Source: Clostridiales bacterium
GTDB lineage: Bacteria > Bacillota > Desulfitobacteriia > Desulfitobacteriales > Desulfitobacteriaceae
Assembly: GCA_027357125.1 (NCBI GenBank)
Contig: DAHVVW010000020.1
Coordinates: 1-12,298 of the forward strand
DNA length: 12,298 bases
Reading direction: 5' to 3'
The position numbers and the translations under genes were made by a program. The notes below the pieces were generated by a model. That model saw only the letters and a program-made list of their open reading frames with translations. It was not told the origin of the DNA and made no database searches. Positions 9,160 through 12,298 of the stretch are shown here, piece after piece. Each line of letters opens with the position of its first letter. Within the stretch, counting starts at the first letter, position 1.

Positions 9160-9856
9160 ACTGCATTCTCCTCTCCCAAGCTTGCACCAGCGAGAGCAAC
9201 AGGCGCTGCCCGTCCGTTCCGCCCACGATTTCTTCTACAACTCGCTCCGGATGGGGCATCATCCCCAAGACATTGCCCGTGCGGTTCACGATCCCAGCGA
9301 TGTTGTGGCGCGAACCGTTCGGATTCCCAAGCTCATTTTCCACGCCGGTCTTATCTACATAGCGGAAAACCACTTGCCCGTTCTCTTCCAGCTCCTTGAG
9401 CCCGGCATCATCAATGGAGTAATTCCCTTCCCCGTGGTTAATGGGAATCTGAATAACTTCTCCCTCCTGATACAGGGAAGTAAACGCCAAATCTGTCCTC
9501 TCCACTCGCAGGTATTGCGGCTGGCACAGAAAATGAAGATCCTTGTTCCTGAGCAGCGCTCCCGGCAGGAGGCCGCATTCGGTCAAAATCTGAAAACCGT
9601 TGCAAATACCTAAGACCATTCCACCTTCATGGGCAAAATGGATCACATCTTCCATAATCGGAGAAAAGCGGGCAATCGCACCCGTGCGGAGGTAATCCCC
9701 GTAGGAAAAGCCTCCTGGGAGTACGATCAAATCATACCCTCTTACTGACGTCTCCTGGTGCCAAAGCATCTTGGGCTCCTGCCCCAGAACCCTCCACGCT
9801 TCCCATACGTCAACTTCGCAGTTGGAACCGGGAAACCGCACAATTCCGATTTTCAT
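9149..9856 (-). CDS. purQ: FGAM synthase subunit I (glutamine amidotransferase PurQ)
   Basis: PurQ hydrolyses glutamine and channels ammonia to PurL within the PurSQL complex. The 235-aa protein is a class I (triad) glutamine amidotransferase: nucleophile Cys85 in GICNGFQ, and His202 and Glu204 in MMPHPE. The oxyanion region [12 protein letters not shown] (46-57) and the N-terminal [11 protein letters not shown] are typical of PurQ. Its ATG comes 2 nt after the purS stop codon, and its AAGGAG site (9862-9867) overlaps the last codons of purS, so its translation is probably tied to purS. Confidence 0.97.
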   Translation of the reverse strand: MKIGIVRFPGSNCEVDVWEAWRVLGQEPKMLWHQETSVRGYDLIVLPGGFSYGDYLRTGAIARFSPIMEDVIHFAHEGGMVLGICNGFQILTECGLLPGALLRNKDLHFLCQPQYLRVERTDLAFTSLYQEGEVIQIPINHGEGNYSIDDAGLKELEENGQVVFRYVDKTGVENELGNPNGSRHNIAGIVNRTGNVLGMMPHPERVVEEIVGGTDGQRLLLSLVQAWERRMQYGA

Positions 9857-9858
9857 CT

Positions 9859-10107
9859 TTACTCCTTATCCTCCAGTTCAAAGCTGTAGTCTTCGATCAC
9901 AGGGTTTGATAAGAGCTTGTGGCAGATTTCGTGCATCATCTCCGTTGCATTTTCCCGTGCTGCTTCCGGTAAGGTTACTTCCATAAATTTGCCGATGCGC
10001 ACCTCGTCAACTTTATAGCCCATGCTTTTTAAGGCTTTTTCTACGGCACTTCCCTGCGGGTCAAGGATACTCTTTTTCAGGGTGACGGTCACTTTAGCTT
10101 TAAGCAT
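9859..10107 (-). CDS. purS: FGAM synthase subunit PurS
   Basis: PurS is the small structural subunit that forms a dimer and bridges PurL and PurQ in Gram-positive and archaeal FGAM synthases. The 82-aa protein fits the family length and pattern: a beta strand ([10 protein letters not shown]), the conserved [11 protein letters not shown] segment (16-26), a [12 protein letters not shown] turn (30-41), and a closing acidic strand (EDYSFELED). It sits between purC and purQ, its usual place. Its start overlaps the purC end by 8 nt (ATGCTTAA), with a strong AAAGGAGG site (10117-10124) 9 nt upstream. Confidence 0.95.
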   Translation of the reverse strand: MLKAKVTVTLKKSILDPQGSAVEKALKSMGYKVDEVRIGKFMEVTLPEAARENATEMMHEICHKLLSNPVIEDYSFELEDKE

Positions 10108-10819
10108 TAGCGAGAACCTCCTTTACGCGGCGGTATACTTCAAGATAAGCTTCTTCCACTTGTCCGAGGTCACGCCGGAAGCGGTCTTTGTCCAGCTTTT
10201 CCCGGGTGGTACTGTCCCAGAAGCGGCAGGTATCCGGGGAAATCTCATCCCCGAGATAGATTTTGCCGGCGTATTTCCCAAATTCCAGTTTGAAGTCTAT
10301 CAGTTCAATTCCCGCTTTAGCCATAATCCCACGCAGGACGCTGTTAATTTTTAAGCCCAGTTCTTGAACCACTGCTACATCCTCTGCTGCGGCCCAACCC
10401 ATAGCCGCAATGTGGGACTCGTTTACAAGCGGGTCGCCGAGCGCGTCATCTTTGTAGTAGAGTTCCACGACCGGTTGGGAGAGAATGTACCCTTCCTCAA
10501 CCCCAAGGCGTTTAGCCAGGCTGCCGGCAGCAATATTGCGCACAACCACTTCGAGTGGAAGCATGTCCAAGCTTCTGACCACCTGTTCCCTGTCACTAAG
10601 AAGTTCAACAAAGTGGGTCGGAACACCCTCTTGTTCAAGCGCCTTAAAAAACAACGCAGACAGGCGGTTGTTCACGATTCCCTTATCAAGGATTTGACCT
10701 CTCTTTTCTCCGTTAAAAGCAGTGGCATCATCTTTGTATTCAATCCAGTAATAACCTTCCTCATCGGTTAAATACACTCTTTTCGCTTTACCTTCATACT
10801 TGAACTCACGCTTTTCCAT
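10100..10819 (-). CDS. purC: SAICAR synthase (phosphoribosylaminoimidazole-succinocarboxamide synthase)
   Basis: PurC couples CAIR with aspartate using ATP to give SAICAR. The 239-aa form shows YEGKAKR (8-14) in the nucleotide-binding region, [10 protein letters not shown] (91-100), [10 protein letters not shown] (127-136), IDFKLEFG (174-181) and [12 protein letters not shown] (191-202), all conserved in the family. The start is placed at ATG 10819 because GAAAGGAG (10828-10835) lies 8 nt upstream and the protein then begins at the usual family position. An in-frame GTG at 10861 would add 14 residues without support. It follows purB by 63 nt, a gap with one small GATGT/ACATC hairpin (10852-10864). 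Confidence 0.96.
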   Translation of the reverse strand: MEKREFKYEGKAKRVYLTDEEGYYWIEYKDDATAFNGEKRGQILDKGIVNNRLSALFFKALEQEGVPTHFVELLSDREQVVRSLDMLPLEVVVRNIAAGSLAKRLGVEEGYILSQPVVELYYKDDALGDPLVNESHIAAMGWAAAEDVAVVQELGLKINSVLRGIMAKAGIELIDFKLEFGKYAGKIYLGDEISPDTCRFWDSTTREKLDKDRFRRDLGQVEEAYLEVYRRVKEVLANA

Positions 10820-10827
10820 TATCCCTG

Positions 10828-10835
10828 CTCCTTTC
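10828..10835 (-). promoter_or_regulatory. Ribosome binding site deciding the purC start
   Basis: GAAAGGAG on the minus strand is 8 nt from the ATG at 10819. It lies inside the reading frame of the longer GTG-started version, so it argues for the shorter protein. Confidence 0.75.
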
Positions 10836-10882
10836 AAAATTAGTTCTATCCGATGTTTCACATCAAGCGCCGGACTTAACGC

Positions 10883-12178
10883 TTACTCCAGACCCGCTCT
10901 CCGGAAAATATCCCCCACATGCTTGGTGTGGTAGGAATAGTCAAAGAGTTCAACGATTTCAGCGGAACTTAAGTGTTTGCTAATTTCAGGATCCCGCTTG
11001 ATCAGGTTCTGAAAATCTTCCTTTGTCTCCCAGGCTTTGAGAGAATTACGCTGAACCCAGGCGTAAGCGTCCTCGCGTACGACCCCTTTTTCCACTAACG
11101 CAAGTAACACCCGCTGGGAGAAAATCAAGCCGTACACCTTTTCCATATTTTCTTTCATCTGTTCCGGATAGACTTGAAGTCCGTCCAGAAGCCGCGTAAG
11201 CTTGTGCAGCATGTAATCTAAAGCAATTGTACTGTCAGGCAGGATAACCCGTTCTGCCGAAGAATGCGAGATATCCCGTTCATGCCACAAGGCAACATTT
11301 TCTAAAGCGACCAAGGCATTCCCCCGGATGAGACGCGCCATTCCCGAAATCCGCTCCGCTGTGATCGGATTTTTCTTATGCGGCATGGCCGAAGAGCCTT
11401 TTTGCCCCTTGCCAAACGGCTCCTCCACCTCATGAACGTCCGTGCGCTGCAAATTGCGAATTTCAGTAGCAATTTTATCGAGGGAACTGGCGATCCCGGC
11501 GAGGACGCTGACATAAAAAGCGTGCCGGTCACGTTGGAGAATCTGAGTCGATACCGGAGCCGGTTTTAAGTTAAGCTTGCGGCAAACCCATTCCTCTACC
11601 TCAGGCTCAACATTGGCAAAGGTTCCAACCGCCCCCGAGATTTTCCCGACGCGGATCTCTTCCCGGGCAAACAGTAAACGTTCCTTTTGTCTGTTGATTT
11701 CCTCATACCACAAGGCAAATTTAAGGCCTAAAGTAACAGGCTCAGCGTGAATACCGTGCGTCCGGCCCATCATCAGGGTATCCCGGTGCTGTAAAGCCCG
11801 CTTCTTAATCACTGCGATCAGTGCATCCAATTTCTTAAGCAGGATGTCGCTCGCTTCTACCAACTGTAAAGATAGGGCGGTGTCTAATACATCGGAAGAA
11901 GTAAGCCCCATGTGAATGTATTTTCCTTCATCTCCCACATTTTCAGCGACATTCGTTAAGAAGGCGATCACATCATGCTGGGTCACTTCTTCAATCTCTT
12001 GTACGCGCTCCCAGGAGAAGGCTCCTTTCTCCCTGATAACTTTCACCGCTTCCGCAGGGATTTTGCCGATTTTAGCCCAGCCCTCACAGGCAGCAATCTC
12101 GATCTGCAGCCACCAAGAAAGGCGGTGCTCATCAGTCCAGATCTCGCCCATTTCCGGGAGAGTGTAACGTTCAATCAT
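10883..12178 (-). CDS. purB: Adenylosuccinate lyase
   Basis: PurB removes fumarate twice in purine synthesis: from SAICAR to give AICAR, and from adenylosuccinate to give AMP. The 431-aa protein belongs to the fumarase/aspartase superfamily. His68 (TQHD), His89 (YIHMG) and His141 (GRTHGIHAEP) fall at the same numbers as the catalytic histidines of the B. subtilis enzyme. The flexible-loop signature GSSAMPHKKNP spans 261-271, with the catalytic Ser expected in its SS pair. The ATG at 12178 has an excellent AAAGGAGA site (12185-12192) at 6-nt spacing. It is the first pur gene seen in this window and may be the first gene of the transcript, unless purE or others lie just upstream of the right edge. 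Confidence 0.97.
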   Translation of the reverse strand: MIERYTLPEMGEIWTDEHRLSWWLQIEIAACEGWAKIGKIPAEAVKVIREKGAFSWERVQEIEEVTQHDVIAFLTNVAENVGDEGKYIHMGLTSSDVLDTALSLQLVEASDILLKKLDALIAVIKKRALQHRDTLMMGRTHGIHAEPVTLGLKFALWYEEINRQKERLLFAREEIRVGKISGAVGTFANVEPEVEEWVCRKLNLKPAPVSTQILQRDRHAFYVSVLAGIASSLDKIATEIRNLQRTDVHEVEEPFGKGQKGSSAMPHKKNPITAERISGMARLIRGNALVALENVALWHERDISHSSAERVILPDSTIALDYMLHKLTRLLDGLQVYPEQMKENMEKVYGLIFSQRVLLALVEKGVVREDAYAWVQRNSLKAWETKEDFQNLIKRDPEISKHLSSAEIVELFDYSYHTKHVGDIFRRAGLE

Positions 12179-12205
12179 GGGTGATCTCCTTTCACCTAAA
12201 TCAAT

Positions 12206-12281
12206 TTTTCTTTAATCTAGCGAATAATGCCCTTGCAAATTGGATCAAGTGTTCACTAATCTGCTTGATTTTCCTTAATCT
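12206..12281. repeat. Direct repeat pair upstream of purB
   Basis: TTTTCTTTAATCT (12206-12218) and TTTTCCTTAATCT (12269-12281) match at 12 of 13 bases and start 63 bp apart, about six helical turns. Their function is unknown. In A/T-rich leader DNA a chance match is possible, but the spacing and position would suit binding sites on one face of the helix. Confidence 0.5.
12244..12269. repeat. Inverted repeat upstream of purB
   Basis: ATCAAG (12244-12249) and CTTGAT (12264-12269) form a 6-bp inverted repeat with a 14-nt centre. A smaller AGTG/CACT repeat (12248-12257) overlaps the left arm. As RNA the stem would be weak, and no T-run on the minus strand makes it a terminator. It could be a protein-binding site or a chance repeat. 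Confidence 0.4.
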
Positions 12282-12298
12282 TCCCTAACAATCGTTAT

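Larger units (their letters stand above)
12179..12298 (-). promoter_or_regulatory. purB upstream leader region (no gene seen)
   Basis: These 120 bases hold no recognisable gene. Near purB is a strong ribosome binding site (AAAGGAGA, 12185-12192). No convincing TTGACA/TATAAT promoter is visible; the best candidate (TTGCAA, 17 nt, TTAAAG on the minus strand) matches the -10 at only three of six bases. I do not see the conserved core of a purine riboswitch, which might lie beyond the edge. The region is A/T-rich and contains the repeats listed separately, so it may carry an operator or the tail of a longer leader. Confidence 0.4.

Noticed and set aside
8894..9613. Open frame of 239 codons on the plus strand, opposite purL and purQ
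   Set aside because: It lies wholly antisense to two well-supported enzymes, shows no recognisable domain, and looks like a by-product of their codon use.
12218..12257. Possible PurR-type boxes (GCGAATAAT on plus, GTGAACACTT on minus)
   Set aside because: Each differs from the Bacillus CGAACA/TT core at a key base. With two short degenerate matches I cannot separate this from chance, and PurR is not shown to be present in this host.
1..12298. Mobile elements, CRISPR array, tRNA/rRNA genes or a novel defence-type cluster
   Set aside because: No transposase, regularly spaced repeats, tRNA-like folds or unfamiliar gene cassette were seen; nearly all of the window is accounted for by housekeeping purine genes.

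Overview
This window is a de novo purine biosynthesis operon with one extra gene downstream. All recognisable genes lie on the minus strand, so transcription runs from high to low coordinates. In that direction the order is purB, purC, purS, purQ, purL, purF, purM, purN, purH, purD, followed by a small ferritin-like manganese-catalase (CotJC-type) gene. A Bacillota (Firmicutes) host is suggested by four things: the separate small PurS plus mid-sized PurL plus PurQ version of FGAM synthase, the [4Fe-4S]/propeptide type of PurF, the purine-rich GGAGG ribosome binding sites, and the spore-coat-type catalase relative. An anaerobic, spore-forming clostridial (Peptococcaceae-like) lineage is my best guess, but the species cannot be fixed from the sequence alone.

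Layout. Positions 12179-12298 are the purB leader, with no gene; they hold a 13-bp direct repeat and an inverted repeat that could be regulatory. Positions 9149-12178 carry purB, purC, purS, purQ and the start of purL, partly overlapping. Positions 5502-9159 carry purL and purF. Positions 3799-5484 carry purM and purN. Positions 812-3691 carry purH (TTG start) and purD. Positions 670-811 are a 142-bp spacer with a stem-loop that lacks a U-tract and a weak candidate sporulation-type promoter. Positions 115-669 carry the catalase-like gene, which ends at a clear intrinsic terminator at 36-71. No stretch longer than 300 bases lacks a gene.

How the genes work together. PurF makes phosphoribosylamine from PRPP. 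PurD adds glycine, PurN formylates, and PurS/PurQ/PurL convert FGAR to FGAM. PurM closes the imidazole ring, PurC adds aspartate, PurB removes fumarate, and PurH does the final formylation and ring closure to IMP. Every step from PRPP to IMP is present except AIR carboxylation (purE/purK), which would have to lie beyond the right edge or elsewhere. Catalytic residues I could check are intact in each enzyme, and I see no frameshift or truncation.

I looked for a novel system on both strands and did not find one. The points worth a second look are modest: the catalase-like gene attached to a purine operon, the U-less stem-loop before it, repeats upstream of purB, and some start-codon details.
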